Source: Defluviitalea raffinosedens (GTDB lineage: Bacteria; Bacillota; Clostridia; Lachnospirales; Defluviitaleaceae). From it: 64,000 nucleotides of DNA. Numbering within the stretch: the first letter of the stretch is position 1; every line of letters starts with the position of its first letter. The position numbers were made by a program, and so were the translations under genes. This document shows positions 54,280-63,135 of this stretch, in pieces. The notes beneath the pieces are model-generated. The model had not been told where the DNA came from. It saw only the letters and a list, made by a program, of their open reading frames with translations, and ran no database searches. The DNA is taken from the NCBI RefSeq assembly GCF_016908775.1, contig NZ_JAFBEP010000017.1, forward strand, positions 1-64,000. The letters run 5' to 3'.

Positions 54280-56940
54280 ATGTGGTTTTCAAAAACCCAG
54301 AAAGAAGTACTGGAAGAACTTAATGTCAATCCAGCTGTTGGCCTTACCAGTAAAGAGGCTGAGACGAGGCTTGAAAGATATGGGCCCAATAAGCTTAAAG
54401 GAAAACCAAAGAAAAGTTTGGTTTCACTGTTTTTTGCCCAGCTTAATGATATGCTGATCTACGTTCTTTTAAGCGCAGCTGCAATAACAATGATCATAGG
54501 TGAATTTGTAGATGCAATCATCATACTTTTAGTTGTGATTCTTAATGCGTTAATAGGAGTGGTCCAGGAATATAAAGCTGAAAAAGCAATTGAAGCACTT
54601 CAAAAGATGACTACACCCAAGTCTCTTGTTAGAAGGGATGGAGAAATTAAAGAAATCAGTTCTGAGCAAATTGTACCTGGTGATATCGTAATTATTGATG
54701 CAGGAAGATTCATCCCGGCAGACCTTAGATTAATAGAAAGCGTGAATCTTCAAATCGAAGAATCTGCATTAACTGGCGAATCAGTACCTACAGACAAAGA
54801 TGCAAATGCTCTTTACAAAGATCCCAAAACACCTATAGGAGACCAATCCAATATGGCATTTATGTCCACCCTTGCTACTTATGGAAGAGGAGAGGGTGTT
54901 GTGGTTGGAACTGCTATGAATACTGAAATTGGTAAAATAGCAAAAATACTGGATGAAGATACGGAGCAAATGACGCCTCTACAAAAGCGATTAGAGGAGC
55001 TTGGAAAAACTCTTGGTTTTATCGCTATTGGAATATGTATACTTATATTTGCTATTTCACTGTTTCAAAAAAGAGATTTGTTTGAAATGTTTTTAACCGC
55101 AATCAGTCTGGCAGTGGCAGCTATTCCTGAGGGGCTTGCCGCTATTGTTGCTATTGTGCTGGCACTTGGTGTAACAAAAATGTCTAAAATCAATGCTATA
55201 GTCAAAAAACTGCCGGCAGTTGAGACTTTAGGGGCCGTAAATATCATATGTTCTGATAAGACTGGTACTCTTACACAAAATAAAATGACAGTAGTAAAAT
55301 ACTATACATTCAGCAACCTAAAAGAGGTTTCGTCTACAGAAACCAGTATTGTTGCCTCCAAAGATGAAACAGAACTCATTAAAACCTTAGTTTTGTGTTC
55401 TGATGCAACATATGAAAACGGTGAAGGTACAGGAGACCCCACAGAGATTGCATTAATCGGTTTTGGAAATAAATATAATCTTATAAAAGGAGAATTAAAT
55501 TCAAAAAACAAAAGAGTAGCAGAAAATCCCTTTGATTCTGACAGAAAACTCATGTCAACTTTAAATGAAGAAGGAAATGGTTACAGGGTTCATACAAAGG
55601 GAGCAATAGACAATATATTAAAAATTTCTTCTCATGCCCTTATAAACGGAAAAATCGTACCATTAACAGAGGAAGTAAGATTTGCCTATTTAAAAGCTGC
55701 AGAAGAAATGTCTAATAATGCTTTAAGAGTCCTGGGGGCAGCTTTTAAAGATACTGATAAGATACTGGCTCCTGGAGAAATGGAAAAAGATTTAACAGTT
55801 ATCGGTATTGTAGGAATGATCGATCCTCCAAGATTTGAAGTCAAGGATTCTATAAGAGAAGCCAAAAGGGCAGGTATTACCCCGGTAATGATTACAGGAG
55901 ACCACCAAAATACTGCTGTTGCCATTGCTAAAGAACTTGAAATAGCAGAGTCTATAGAACAGAGTATTACCGGGTCAGAAATAGATGAAATGTCAGATGA
56001 GGAGTTTGCTGAGAAGATCAATAACTATAAGGTTTTTGCCAGGGTTTCACCCGAACATAAAGTTAAAATTGTTAAAGCCTTTAAATCCCAGGGAAATATC
56101 GTGTCCATGACCGGAGACGGTGTCAATGATGCACCCTCCTTAAAAAATGCAGATATAGGCGTTGCTATGGGAATAACCGGAACTGACGTTTCAAAAGGTG
56201 CCAGCGATATGATTTTGACCGATGATAATTTTACAACCATCGTTCATGCCATCGAAGAAGGAAGAAATATTTACAACAACATAAAAAAATCTGTTATCTT
56301 CTTATTATCCTGTAATTTGGGAGAAGTCCTTACAGTATTTGCTTCAATCCTGTTCTTCTGGCCAGTACCATTGCTCCCAACCCAAATATTATGGATCAAT
56401 CTCATAACCGATTCATTACCAGCTATAGCCCTTGGAATTGATCCAGGTGACAAAGACGTTATGAAAAAGAAACCAAGAAATCCTAAGGAAAGCTTTTTTG
56501 CGCAAGGAGCAGGAATAAGAGCAATTATAGGGGGAACCTTAATTGGTTTGCTCACTTTAGCAGCTTTCTATTTTGGGTTAAGTGAATATGGATATACTTT
56601 GGGTTCTACCCATATACCTGAAGATGTTCTGACCTATGCAAGAACAATGTCCTTTGTTGTACTGGCAGGATCACAGTTGTTCTATTCATTGTCCATACGA
56701 CACTCTACAAAATCAATCCTCCAGATAGGCTTATTGAGCAATATGTATTTAATAGGGGCAATCATAGTAGGTTTCATTCTGCAATTTGGAGTGATTTCAA
56801 TTCCTGTTTTGGCAAAAGCATTTAATGTTCACAATTTAAGTCTAGGTGATTGGGGATTGGTAATGGTCTTTGCTTTAATTCCTTTAATCGTAAATGAAAT
56901 CATAAAGAGCTTTATGAGATTAAAGGAAAACGAAGAATAA
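54280..56940 (+). CDS. P2-type cation ATPase, probable Mn2+/Ca2+ exporter
   Basis: The 886-residue pump has the cation ATPase N domain, the phosphatase motif ALTGESVPTDK, the phosphorylation motif SDKTGTLTQNKM, KGAIDNIL in the nucleotide domain and MTGDGVNDAPSLKNADIG. Membrane residues that bind Ca2+ in SERCA are kept: PEGL in segment 4, CNLGEVL in segment 5, and NLITDSLPA in segment 6. Family members move Ca2+ or Mn2+ outward. The riboswitch upstream of it responds to Mn2+, which favours a role in Mn2+ efflux. GGAGG precedes the ATG. Confidence 0.93.
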   Translation: MWFSKTQKEVLEELNVNPAVGLTSKEAETRLERYGPNKLKGKPKKSLVSLFFAQLNDMLIYVLLSAAAITMIIGEFVDAIIILLVVILNALIGVVQEYKAEKAIEALQKMTTPKSLVRRDGEIKEISSEQIVPGDIVIIDAGRFIPADLRLIESVNLQIEESALTGESVPTDKDANALYKDPKTPIGDQSNMAFMSTLATYGRGEGVVVGTAMNTEIGKIAKILDEDTEQMTPLQKRLEELGKTLGFIAIGICILIFAISLFQKRDLFEMFLTAISLAVAAIPEGLAAIVAIVLALGVTKMSKINAIVKKLPAVETLGAVNIICSDKTGTLTQNKMTVVKYYTFSNLKEVSSTETSIVASKDETELIKTLVLCSDATYENGEGTGDPTEIALIGFGNKYNLIKGELNSKNKRVAENPFDSDRKLMSTLNEEGNGYRVHTKGAIDNILKISSHALINGKIVPLTEEVRFAYLKAAEEMSNNALRVLGAAFKDTDKILAPGEMEKDLTVIGIVGMIDPPRFEVKDSIREAKRAGITPVMITGDHQNTAVAIAKELEIAESIEQSITGSEIDEMSDEEFAEKINNYKVFARVSPEHKVKIVKAFKSQGNIVSMTGDGVNDAPSLKNADIGVAMGITGTDVSKGASDMILTDDNFTTIVHAIEEGRNIYNNIKKSVIFLLSCNLGEVLTVFASILFFWPVPLLPTQILWINLITDSLPAIALGIDPGDKDVMKKKPRNPKESFFAQGAGIRAIIGGTLIGLLTLAAFYFGLSEYGYTLGSTHIPEDVLTYARTMSFVVLAGSQLFYSLSIRHSTKSILQIGLLSNMYLIGAIIVGFILQFGVISIPVLAKAFNVHNLSLGDWGLVMVFALIPLIVNEIIKSFMRLKENEE

Positions 56941-56969
56941 CCTATTGCTTAAGTAAGATATATAAATTT

Positions 56970-57018
56970 AAAAGGAACCTGAACCCTTAATTATTATTTG
57001 GGGGTTAAGATTCCTTTT
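56970..57018. terminator. Probable bidirectional terminator between the P-type ATPase and livF
   Basis: AAAAGGAACCTGAACCC pairs loosely with GGGGTTAAGATTCCTTTT; the arms end in A and T tracts on opposite sides. The convergent genes on either side make it suitable for both directions. Confidence 0.75.
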
Positions 57019-57029
57019 TATTTTAATCC

Positions 57030-57761
57030 TTATTTCTTTTTAGATTTTCCAAGATAAGCCGCTTTGACATTTTCATCATTTAATAATTCTGTTCCTGTTC
57101 CTTCCATAGTTATGTGCCCAGTTTCACAAACATATCCACGGTGGGCGATCCTTAAAGCGAGATTTGCATTTTGCTCAACGAGTAAAATTGTCATTCCTTC
57201 TTCTTTATTAATATTTGTGATGATTTTCATTATATCGTTTACAACAATCGGAGCAAGTCCTAAAGAAGGTTCATCCATCATAATTAATTTTGGTTTGCTC
57301 ATAAGGGCACGACCCAATGCTAACATCTGTTGTTCCCCACCAGATAAGGTTCCGGCCAGCTGCCATGAACGTTCTTGAAGTCTTGGGAAGAGTTTATATA
57401 CTCTGTTTATATCTTCTTGAAGATTATCTTTTCGTAAATAGGCACCAATTTTAAGATTTTCCAATACGGTAAGATCAGGAAACACACGACGACCTTCTGG
57501 CACTAAGGTAATCCCTGTTTCAACAATAGAATTAGTAGCAATTCCTGTTATATCTTCACCACGATATGAAATTTTTCCGCTTTCAGGCTTAACAAGTCCT
57601 GCAATCGTTCGTAATATGGTACTCTTACCAGCACCATTGGCCCCGATTAAAGTAACAATTTCACCCTCTGGAACCGTTAAGCTGATTCCTTTTACTGCTT
57701 TAATACCACCATAGGAGACACTTAGATTTTCTATTGTTAATAAATTATTCTTCGTCATCAT
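57030..57761 (-). CDS. livF: Branched-chain amino acid-type ABC transporter ATPase LivF
   Basis: The 243-residue ATPase has GANGAGKSTILRTIAGL (Walker A), EGRRVFPDLTVLENL, the signature LSGGEQQMLALGRALM, Walker B IMMDEPSLGLAP and the H-loop-like VEQNANLALRIAHRGYV, all typical of LivF. It is the last gene of the liv operon, overlapping livG by 17 bp. Start could be the first or second of two ATG codons at 57761 and 57758. It acts at the inner face of the membrane with LivG. Confidence 0.95.
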   Translation of the reverse strand: MMTKNNLLTIENLSVSYGGIKAVKGISLTVPEGEIVTLIGANGAGKSTILRTIAGLVKPESGKISYRGEDITGIATNSIVETGITLVPEGRRVFPDLTVLENLKIGAYLRKDNLQEDINRVYKLFPRLQERSWQLAGTLSGGEQQMLALGRALMSKPKLIMMDEPSLGLAPIVVNDIMKIITNINKEEGMTILLVEQNANLALRIAHRGYVCETGHITMEGTGTELLNDENVKAAYLGKSKKK

Positions 57762-58593
57762 CTGGTACCCCCAAATACGCTTCTATAACTTGCTGATTAT
57801 TTTGAATTTCCTCCGGAACTCCTGAAGCAATTAATTTTCCAAAGTCTAATACATAGATACGATCAGAAATCTCCATAACCAAATCCATATGGTGCTCAAT
57901 CATAAAAATGGTTAAATTGAACTTTGAACGTATATCATGAATAAATTCAGTTAATTCTTGGGTTTCCTGAGGATTCATACCTGCCGCTGGTTCGTCTAAT
58001 AACAGTAATTCCGGCTCTGTAGCAAGGGCACGGGCAATTTCCAGATGTCGTTGCTGACCATAAGGCAGAGAGCTGGCGATTTCATCTTTTACATCCATCA
58101 AACCTAAAATATCTAAAAGTTCTAAGGCTTCTTTCTGCATTTTTTGTTCTTCTTTATAATTTAAACAAAGAGTGGCAGAAAGCCAATTTGCTTTAGAACG
58201 CATATGTTTTGCAATAAGTACATTTTCAAAAGCAGTTAAGTCTTTAAAAAGTCGAATATTTTGGAATGTACGTGCTACATTAAGTTTTGTAATCTGATCC
58301 GGAGTCTTTTTGACTGTGGTTGTATATTTCCCATAATTTTGCCCTGCATAAATTTTTTTCATGGGTCCTTTGGGATAATTGCAAGCAATCATTTTATCTT
58401 TAAAATATACAGCGCCATTGGTAGGAGCATAAACACCTGTAATAACGTTAAAAGCAGTTGTCTTCCCGGCACCGTTAGGACCTATTAATGAAACTATTTC
58501 ATTTTCATTGACTTCTAATGAAAGATTATCTACAGCCACTACGCCGCCAAACTGCATTGTGATATCTTCTAGTCTTAAAATATTTTTAGGCAA
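57745..58593 (-). CDS. livG: Branched-chain amino acid-type ABC transporter ATPase LivG
   Basis: The 282-residue ATPase has GPNGAGKTTAFNVITGVY (Walker A), a LivG-specific insert near residues 70-95, VARTFQNIRLFKDLTAFENV, SLPYGQQRHLEIARAL (signature) and LLLLDEPAAGMNP (Walker B), HHMDLVMEISDRIYVLDFG. It pairs with LivF. It overlaps livM by 8 bp and livF by 17 bp. The long insert between Walker A and the Q-loop is normal for LivG. Confidence 0.95.
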   Translation of the reverse strand: MPKNILRLEDITMQFGGVVAVDNLSLEVNENEIVSLIGPNGAGKTTAFNVITGVYAPTNGAVYFKDKMIACNYPKGPMKKIYAGQNYGKYTTTVKKTPDQITKLNVARTFQNIRLFKDLTAFENVLIAKHMRSKANWLSATLCLNYKEEQKMQKEALELLDILGLMDVKDEIASSLPYGQQRHLEIARALATEPELLLLDEPAAGMNPQETQELTEFIHDIRSKFNLTIFMIEHHMDLVMEISDRIYVLDFGKLIASGVPEEIQNNQQVIEAYLGVPDDDEE

Positions 58594-59710
58594 TTTTTGA
58601 ACCCCCTTTACTAGAGGACTTCGATCTTAGCTTATTGATGCTTTTTGCAAATCGATCCCATGAAAATTCATTTCTTCCCATAAGCCCTCTCTGATAGAAG
58701 AGTACAACTAAAAGCAATACTACTGAGAAAATAACCATACGGAATCCTGTTCTGAAAAGAGGTACTTGGAAATTTCCAATATATAAAGGATTATCAAAGA
58801 AACGAAGCCACCATTCTTTACACACAGTTACCAGAATGGAAGAGAGTATACTTCCTGTAACACTGCCAATTCCACCGATAACAACAATCAGTAAAATATC
58901 ATAGGTTAAAGATACTGTAAAGGTTTTTGCATCAATTGAACGCATAAACATAGCAAGCATTCCTCCGCTGACAGCAGCAAAGAAAGAACCAATAATAAAG
59001 GACATGGATTTATGCTTAAAAAGGTTAATACCCATAGCTTCTGCGGCAATTTCATCTTCTCGTATTGCTTTAAAAGCTCGCCCGTAGGTACTGCGTATTA
59101 AAAGAATCATGAATGCAATACACACTGCAGCAATTAGAAATACTTGGATCAATGAAGAAAACCCTTGTATTTTCTTAAGACCATAGGAGCCATTGGTAAT
59201 AGTATCCATTTGTGGACTTGAAATAATTGCTCTTATGATTTCAGAAAAGCCCAAGGTTGCAATTGCCAGATAATCGCTTTTTAGTCTTAATACTGGAATT
59301 CCGATTAATGCTGCAAATAAAGCAGCTACTAGTCCTCCTGCTATTAAAGCTATATAAGGAAGCATAGCCTGGAACCAAGAAGGAGTAGTTTCCAACCAGC
59401 TTTTTAATGCAAGGATAGATGGTGAAACACCGCTCATATAATACACTTCTTCGATACTATTCATAGGAATGAGGAAAATAGCAGTAACATAGGCCCCTAT
59501 TGCCATAAAACCGGCTTGCCCTAAAGAAAAAAGACCTGTAAATCCTGTAACAAGATTCATAGAAACTGCAACTACCGCCAAAATGATACCTTTTGTCAGT
59601 ACTGTATAAGCCATCCCATATTTAGCTTTGTTGCTTTCAAGTAAGAAAAGAAAAGCAAGAGTAATAACAGCAAGAATTAACGAATAGATTACTTTTTTTG
59701 ATGTCTTCAT
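58586..59710 (-). CDS. livM: Branched-chain amino acid-type ABC transporter permease LivM
   Basis: The 374-residue permease has about ten membrane segments, the motif LGQAGFMAIGAYVTAIFL, DYLAIATLGFSEIIRAI, and the EAA-like REDEIAAEAMGINLFKHKSM with GGIGSVTGSILSSILVT. The C-terminal tail of about 35 residues is rich in Ser and Lys. It follows livH by 12 bp and overlaps livG. It is one of the two membrane subunits. Confidence 0.94.
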   Translation of the reverse strand: MKTSKKVIYSLILAVITLAFLFLLESNKAKYGMAYTVLTKGIILAVVAVSMNLVTGFTGLFSLGQAGFMAIGAYVTAIFLIPMNSIEEVYYMSGVSPSILALKSWLETTPSWFQAMLPYIALIAGGLVAALFAALIGIPVLRLKSDYLAIATLGFSEIIRAIISSPQMDTITNGSYGLKKIQGFSSLIQVFLIAAVCIAFMILLIRSTYGRAFKAIREDEIAAEAMGINLFKHKSMSFIIGSFFAAVSGGMLAMFMRSIDAKTFTVSLTYDILLIVVIGGIGSVTGSILSSILVTVCKEWWLRFFDNPLYIGNFQVPLFRTGFRMVIFSVVLLLVVLFYQRGLMGRNEFSWDRFAKSINKLRSKSSSKGGSKIA

Positions 59711-59722
59711 ACGAGCCCCTTC

Positions 59723-60604
59723 CTATACCTTATCGATAATTTTTTCGCCGAACAATCCTGTCGGACGGAACAATAAGATAATGATTAATAATGTAAAAGT
59801 GAATGCATCGCTAAATGTGGAATATCCCATTGCTACCAAAATAGTCTCACATAATCCGATCACAAAACCACCAACCATAGCACCGGGAATACTGCCAATT
59901 CCACCGAGAACTGCAGCAACAAAGCATTTTAATCCAGGAAGCATTCCACTAAAAGGAGTTACGGACATTCGATCTGTAAAATAAAGGATGGCGCCAACCG
60001 CTGCTAGGAAAGAACCGATTGCAAATGTTGCGCTAATAACATTATTGATCTTAATTCCCATGAGCTGTGCTGTTTCAAAATCCTTCGATACTGCACGCAT
60101 TGCCATACCTATTTTTGTATTATTAATTAAAAACATAAGACCTAGAACCAAAATAATGGTCAATACTGGCGTGATAAAAGTTACTAAAGAGGAAGATACA
60201 TTTCCTATTTGGAAAATTTTCTTAAGGAACGGTATCTCCGGAAATGCACGGGGAAGTGCGGTAAATAAATATGTTGCCAGGTTCTGAAGCAAATAGGATA
60301 TAGCAATTGCCGAAATCATAATTGACATACGAGGTGCAGAGCGAAGGGGTTTGTAAGCTACACGCTCAATTAATACACCTAAAACAATGGTTAAAATACA
60401 TACCAATGGAATTGCAATTGGCCATGGAAGACTTACCATTGCAAAAATCATAAAATAACCTGCCATCATAAAAATATCTCCATGGGCGAAGTTGATTAAT
60501 CTTAGAATGCCATATACCATCGTATAGCCTATGGCAATCAATGCATACGCACCACCCAAAGATATACCTGTTAATAGATGCTGAAATATAGTTGATAGAC
60601 TCAT
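59723..60604 (-). CDS. livH: Branched-chain amino acid-type ABC transporter permease LivH
   Basis: The 293-residue permease has eight or so membrane segments with the motifs GGAYALIAIGYTMVYGILRL, NFAHGDIFMMAGYF, SKDFETAQLMGIKIN (EAA loop) and AVLGGIGSIPGAMVGGFVIG. The closing LFRPTGLFGEKI is a family hallmark. It lies 114 bp after livK, with a hairpin in the gap that may lower expression of the membrane and ATPase subunits compared with the binding protein. Confidence 0.95.
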   Translation of the reverse strand: MSLSTIFQHLLTGISLGGAYALIAIGYTMVYGILRLINFAHGDIFMMAGYFMIFAMVSLPWPIAIPLVCILTIVLGVLIERVAYKPLRSAPRMSIMISAIAISYLLQNLATYLFTALPRAFPEIPFLKKIFQIGNVSSSLVTFITPVLTIILVLGLMFLINNTKIGMAMRAVSKDFETAQLMGIKINNVISATFAIGSFLAAVGAILYFTDRMSVTPFSGMLPGLKCFVAAVLGGIGSIPGAMVGGFVIGLCETILVAMGYSTFSDAFTFTLLIIILLFRPTGLFGEKIIDKV

Positions 60605-60677
60605 GTGCTGCCCTCCAAAACATTTTAATATTTACTTGATGAGTAAATAATTTCCTATATATCACTAAAAGTAACAT

Positions 60678-60708
60678 AGGCTACCGCAAAAAAGTTTGCA
60701 GGCAGCCT
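60678..60708 (-). terminator. Hairpin between livK and livH, possible partial terminator
   Basis: On the minus strand AGGCTGCCTGC pairs with GCGGTAGCCT with one bulge and one mismatch, around a loop containing six T. A hairpin here is often used to set the ratio of binding protein to permease. No T run follows the stem, so full termination is doubtful. Confidence 0.5.
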
Positions 60709-60718
60709 TTAAAATCAA

Positions 60719-61912
60719 TTATTGCACTGTTACGGTCTTTAAGAATTCAAATGCACCATTCTTAATTACTTTAATAAATGCCATGTCTTTTTTAGCATCC
60801 CCATTTTCATCGAAGGAAATGTGACCAGTAACACCATCAATTTCAACTTTAGCCAAAGCATCGCGAATAGCAACGGAATCTGTAGATTGTGCTTGCTTGA
60901 TAGCTTCAAGTGCAACTAAGTAAGCGTCATAGCCTAAAGCAGATACTGCTGGGATGATCTCGGACTGATTGTTTTCTTTTAAGTATTCTTTAAAACCTTT
61001 CACAAAAGAAGCGGCCTCTTCAGTAGCAGGATCTGCTTCATCATAGAAAGTCGAAAGAACTACACCCTCTGCATGTTCTCCTGCATTTTCAATAATGGAA
61101 GAGTTTTCCCATGTGTCACCAGCCATAATTTTTGCTGTGATTCCAAGTTCGCGTGCTTGCTTGATAATTAATGGAGCAGTAGCAATTGAAGAAGGAGCAA
61201 AAATAACGTCAGGATTTGCTGCCTTTACGTTTGTTAAAATTGCCTTAAAGTCTGTTTGGTTTGTTTGGAATTGTTCTTCGCTCACGATAGCATTTTCACC
61301 GGCAAGAGATTTGAAAGCATCTACGAAATAACTTCCAAGACCGGATGAATAGTCATCCCCGAGCTGTGTAATAACTGCTGCTGTTTTAGCACCTTCCTGA
61401 TATGCATAGTTAGCCATTACAGTGCCTTGGAATGGATCTAAGAAACATACACGGAAATAGTAATCATTTCCTAAAGTTACCTGAGGATTCGTACAAGAAG
61501 CTCCAATTGCAGGGATTTGTGCATCTGCAAAGAAATCACCTGCTGCAATGGAAACACCGGAACCATAGGAGCCTAAAACAACTTTAACACCAGAAGCAAT
61601 TAAGCTTTGTGCCGCACTAACAGCCTCTGTTTTATCACTTTTATTGTCTACCTCCACTAATTCAATCTTATAGGTTTCACCATTAATATCAACAGTGGGG
61701 TAAACCTTATTTGCATAGCGAATACCTAGAACTTCCTGAAAGCCACCTCCTCCATTTTCGCCAGTAAGGGGTTCAAATACTCCTACTTTAATTACTTTGT
61801 CGCCGTTGGCGCTTCCTCCGTTTTCACCAGCAGGAGTGCTGCTACAGCCGGTAAATAAACCTGCAAACAAGGAGAAGCTAAGGCTTAGTGCTAATAATTT
61901 GCGTTTCATCAT
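60719..61912 (-). CDS. livK: Branched-chain amino acid-type ABC transporter binding lipoprotein LivK-like
   Basis: The 397-residue protein has a signal peptide ending in a lipobox (LFTGC, acylated Cys at about residue 23), then a periplasmic-binding-protein type 1 fold: IKVGVFEPLTGENGGGG, YKIELVEVDNKSDKTEA, LGSYGSGVSIAAGDFFADAQ, ADVIF-like PDVIFAPSS, and GHISFDENGDAKKD near the end. It may bind Leu/Ile/Val, or amides or other small molecules, since sequence alone does not decide. AAAGGAG precedes the ATG. It is transcribed from its own promoter as the first gene of the operon. Confidence 0.93.
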   Translation of the reverse strand: MMKRKLLALSLSFSLFAGLFTGCSSTPAGENGGSANGDKVIKVGVFEPLTGENGGGGFQEVLGIRYANKVYPTVDINGETYKIELVEVDNKSDKTEAVSAAQSLIASGVKVVLGSYGSGVSIAAGDFFADAQIPAIGASCTNPQVTLGNDYYFRVCFLDPFQGTVMANYAYQEGAKTAAVITQLGDDYSSGLGSYFVDAFKSLAGENAIVSEEQFQTNQTDFKAILTNVKAANPDVIFAPSSIATAPLIIKQARELGITAKIMAGDTWENSSIIENAGEHAEGVVLSTFYDEADPATEEAASFVKGFKEYLKENNQSEIIPAVSALGYDAYLVALEAIKQAQSTDSVAIRDALAKVEIDGVTGHISFDENGDAKKDMAFIKVIKNGAFEFLKTVTVQ

Positions 61913-61991
61913 AAATCATTTCTCCTTTCATAATCTCTTTCAACGTCTTTGTAGTGAAGACATTTGTTTTTTATAAATATTATATTTTAGT

Positions 61992-62020
61992 AGTATAACA
62001 CTATAGCAATGTGAATTCAA
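61992..62020 (-). promoter_or_regulatory. Sigma-A type promoter for the liv operon (minus strand)
   Basis: On the minus strand TTGAAT (62020-62015) and TATACT (61997-61992) are separated by 17 bp. The leader of about 70 nt includes a small hairpin GTCTT/AAGAC. Confidence 0.8.
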
Positions 62021-62414
62021 GAGAAAGAATAAATTTTTCACGATTTTTTATTTCTTTTAATAAAAGATTGTAAATTATCTGGAAAATCAATTGTTATAAA
62101 TGATTGATGGAAAAAAATATTTCTGTATTAAACTAATTATTTTAAATAATTATATGATAACTCTGATTTGAAATTTCAATACAGTAAAAATTCAAAAAAA
62201 TAGAAAAGGTGATCGTTATTAATTCAGGTTCAGTAAATTATTGAATATTTAAATGGTTAATAAGTTTGAGCTTTTTACTTAAGAATTAAATACGATAATT
62301 TATTGCATTTTTATCCAATTAATGCTATTTTATATATTATATATTAATGAAAATAAGCAAGTATTGTATTTATATCAAAATCATGCAAATATATTTGTCA
62401 TAGGAGGTAAAAAA
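62021..62414. other. AT-rich intergenic region without recognised genes
   Basis: This stretch of nearly 400 bp between the divergent livK and acetyltransferase genes is very AT-rich and has no long open frame with a ribosome site. A ribosome-site-like AAAAGGTGAT near 62205 precedes a short frame that ends after 12 codons. A possible promoter for the acetyltransferase lies near its right end. Nothing else could be supported. Confidence 0.7.
62303..62331 (+). promoter_or_regulatory. Possible promoter for the acetyltransferase gene
   Basis: TTGCAT at 62303-62308 and TATTTT at 62326-62331 are 17 bp apart, with TG one base before the -10 box. The match is moderate and the region is AT-rich, so chance is possible. 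Confidence 0.4.
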
Positions 62415-62921
62415 ATGATTATAGATACTAATTTGGATGATTTCAAATTAAGACTTGCAGAGAGAAAAGATGTACCTTTAATTTTAGAATTTATAAAGGA
62501 ATTAGCAGATTATGAAAAAATGTTAGATGAAGTTGTGGCGACAGAAGAAATTTTGACAGAATCTCTGTTTGAAAAAAAGGCCGCTGAAGTTGTGATCGGT
62601 GAATATCAAAATAAACCAGTTGCCTTTGCATTATTCTTCCACAATTTCTCTACTTTTTTAGGAAGACCAGGGATTTATCTTGAAGATTTATATGTTAAAC
62701 CTGAGATGAGGGGAAAGGGTATAGGAAAAATGATGCTTTCTTTTCTTGCTCATTTGTGTGTTGAAAGAAAATGTGGAAGATTGGAATGGTGGTGCTTAGA
62801 CTGGAATGAGCCATCCATACAATTTTATAAGAAAATGGGTGCAGTTCCCATGGACGAATGGACAGTATACAGAGTTACTGGGGATGCTTTGGATCAATTG
62901 GCTGCAGAATTTAACAGATAA
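62415..62921 (+). CDS. GNAT N-acetyltransferase, diamine/spermidine-type (SSAT-like)
   Basis: The 168-residue protein transfers acetyl from acetyl-CoA to an amine. It follows the SSAT/thialysine acetyltransferase plan closely: LRLAERKDVPLILEFIKELA, DYEKM near residue 30, ALFFHNFSTFLGRPGIYLED, then the CoA-binding loop VKPEMRGKGIGKMML, and CGRLEWWCLDWNEPSIQFYK. Polyamines or a lysine analogue are the likely substrates. The ATG at 62415 follows AGGAGG. Longer upstream frames are not needed. It ends in a terminator and stands alone. Confidence 0.9.
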   Translation: MIIDTNLDDFKLRLAERKDVPLILEFIKELADYEKMLDEVVATEEILTESLFEKKAAEVVIGEYQNKPVAFALFFHNFSTFLGRPGIYLEDLYVKPEMRGKGIGKMMLSFLAHLCVERKCGRLEWWCLDWNEPSIQFYKKMGAVPMDEWTVYRVTGDALDQLAAEFNR

Positions 62922-62946
62922 AATTAAACTAAATATTAGAAAATAG

Positions 62947-62973
62947 AATCCGCTAAAATCGCGGATTTTTTTA
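62947..62973 (+). terminator. Intrinsic terminator after the acetyltransferase gene
   Basis: AATCCGC at 62947-62953 pairs with GCGGATT at 62961-62967, followed by T. Confidence 0.85.
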
Positions 62974-63073
62974 GTTTCATTTCAAATTTATAATAATTTT
63001 TGTAGCCATATCGAAGAATACATGACATCAGTTTCAAAAAGAAGCAAAAAATAGGTATGTTATTACTCGTAAT

Positions 63074-63107
63074 ACTATTCGCGAAACACAACTTTAACGA
63101 ATAGTAA
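63074..63107. repeat. Inverted repeat downstream of the chemoreceptor gene
   Basis: TACTATTCG at 63074-63082 and CGAATAGTA at 63099-63107 are exact complements with a 16-base loop. It lies just past the 3' end of the minus-strand chemoreceptor gene, but no T run follows on that strand. It could be a weak terminator or a 3' stability structure. Confidence 0.5.
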
Positions 63108-63135
63108 TAGCTAAAAAAAAGAAAAGTAGAAAAAT

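Noticed and set aside
62205-62245. Short frame VIVINSGSVNY after a ribosome-site-like AAAAGGTGAT, resembling the start of an acetate or butyrate kinase
   Set aside because: Only 12 codons to the stop, no further homology in any frame downstream, and the region is very AT-rich. The match of seven or so residues can arise by chance.
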